From positions 3,906,001 through 3,970,000 of the forward strand of contig NZ_CP087184.1 in NCBI RefSeq assembly GCF_024749045.1: a DNA stretch of 64,000 bases, read 5' to 3'. Shown piece by piece: positions 63,484-64,000 of this stretch. The notes below the pieces were generated by a model. The model was not told where the DNA came from, ran no database searches, and saw only the letters and a list, made by a program, of their open reading frames with translations. The position numbers were made by a program, and so were the translations under genes. The stretch comes from Pseudomonas sp. B21-028. Lineage in GTDB: Bacteria > Pseudomonadota > Gammaproteobacteria > Pseudomonadales > Pseudomonadaceae. How positions within the stretch are numbered: position 1 is the stretch's first letter; every line of letters starts with the position of its first letter.

Positions 63484-64000
63484 TTAGCTAACTTTGATCT
63501 CTGAGAATACTGTTGGCAATTGTGATAAAGCTTGAGCAAGAGTTTCTGGGTTACTCTTGAGGATTTTGTAATCGATGATATTTGTTCCAGTCATAATTTT
63601 TTGCAGGCTATTTGCAACGAACTTGGATACCTCCCTATCCGCATAGCCTTGGCCGTACAACCAGATGTGGAACTCATCTGAAAGACCAAGCTTGAGCTGA
63701 TTTTGAAGCGTTCGTGCATTGGCTAAGACCGCATTATTGAGAGATCTGCCCTCTATTATATCTGCGAGGCTACCTATTATTAGCATTCCATCATAAGAAA
63801 GTGCTGAGCAGAAGTCCACAATATGCTCTTGAGTAATCCGATAAAGTCTTGATTTAGCCTGGACTTTAGTCCCATTATTTTTTGCATACGTAAAAATGGC
63901 ATGATAGCTTTCCCCCTTGCACCACAATTTTGCGATTTCTCCACTCTTGTCATTGGGGCGGATATTGCAAACTATCTTTGCGTTGGAAAACTTGTCTATT
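63484..64000 (-). CDS. C-terminal part of a larger protein, possibly helicase-related (cut by window edge)
   Basis: The minus-strand frame is open to the window edge: at least 171 codons, with no start needed inside. Visible: 'IRPNDKSGEIAKLWCKGESY', 'KNNGTKVQAKSRLYRITQEH' and 'GMLIIGSLADIIEGRSLNN', ending 'LPTVFSEIKVS'. The pattern resembles C-terminal regions of some DEAD/DEAH-type helicases in defence islands, from memory and at low certainty. Next to the Septu-like operon it may be part of another defence system extending to the right. Confidence 0.45.
   Translation of the reverse strand, partial: IDKFSNAKIVCNIRPNDKSGEIAKLWCKGESYHAIFTYAKNNGTKVQAKSRLYRITQEHIVDFCSALSYDGMLIIGSLADIIEGRSLNNAVLANARTLQNQLKLGLSDEFHIWLYGQGYADREVSKFVANSLQKIMTGTNIIDYKILKSNPETLAQALSQLPTVFSEIKVS

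Noticed and set aside
1..64000. tRNA or rRNA genes
   Set aside because: No cloverleaf-like sequence with a conserved T-loop (GGTTCGAATC type) or rRNA stretch was recognised by eye on either strand; a tRNAscan run would be needed to exclude a divergent tRNA.

Overview
The window looks like the chromosome of a Pseudomonas of the P. fluorescens group. The coding strands are GC-rich. The familiar pseudomonad blocks are present: hemN behind an Anr box, nadK to pepN, arsRB, dnaQ, and a secreted modular alginate epimerase. Two typical Pseudomonas families of REP/REPIN palindromes also fill many intergenic gaps: GTGGGAGCGAGC..GCTCGCGA and GTGGCGAGGGGAT..ATCCCC. From about 46.4 kb onward the base composition becomes more AT-rich and the gene content changes to recombinases, small orphan proteins and a defence operon, so this is a genomic island. 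Its right end lies outside the window.

Layout. 0-5.6 kb: the tail of a LuxR-type regulator, an outer-membrane efflux lipoprotein, a small DUF2158-like protein, then (minus strand) hemN preceded by a HemN paralogue without the radical-SAM cysteine motif, under a near-perfect Anr/FNR box, and a frameshifted small membrane protein. 5.9-11.6 kb: a PsmE-like mannuronan C5-epimerase with RTX repeats, putative Ig-like domains and an SGNH acetylhydrolase module; one G appears to be missing early in the gene. 11.6-13.5 kb: a 134-bp tandem REPIN array interrupted by an IS110-family element. Its non-coding end carries a bridge-RNA-like structure whose candidate guide segments match both the REP target and the element's own ends. 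13.6-20.5 kb: a sugar-acid (probably L-arabinonate) catabolic cluster: dehydratase, AraD1/GguC protein, ketoglutarate-semialdehyde dehydrogenase, MFS transporter and GntR/FCD regulator, with two matching FCD-type operator sequences between the divergent genes. 20.6-25.4 kb: a very large DUF6543/dermonecrotic-toxin-like gene split by one in-frame TAG. 25.4-27.5 kb: a 243-bp tandem array built from a copy of the 3' end of the adjacent RND transporter gene plus a REPIN. 27.5-31 kb: MMPL/RND exporter and YCF48-type beta-propeller protein.

31.3-37.9 kb: a compact minus-strand run nadK, metallophosphatase, rhomboid protease, DUF1315, DUF2797 and pepN with short overlaps. 38-46.4 kb: DUF1853, arsRB, several small conserved proteins (one with a folded leader element), an FMN reductase, a LysR regulator, a GNAT acetyltransferase and dnaQ.

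46.4-64 kb: the island. It begins 70-140 bp from the dnaQ start with three overlapping tyrosine recombinases and a small coiled-coil protein, presumably the integration module. The cargo includes a cysteine-rich zinc-ribbon protein, a protein carrying about 31 residues of the GyrA N-terminal arm, a solitary DUF2384 antitoxin, an Xre regulator, several orphans, an amidohydrolase pair, and a Septu-like ATPase/HNH defence operon (ptuA/ptuB type) between two 149-bp direct repeats. A protein cut by the window edge closes the region.

Three reading frames (the membrane ORF at 5.3 kb, the epimerase, the DUF6543 gene) are each broken by a single-base event. They may be real decay or sequence error and should be read as provisional.
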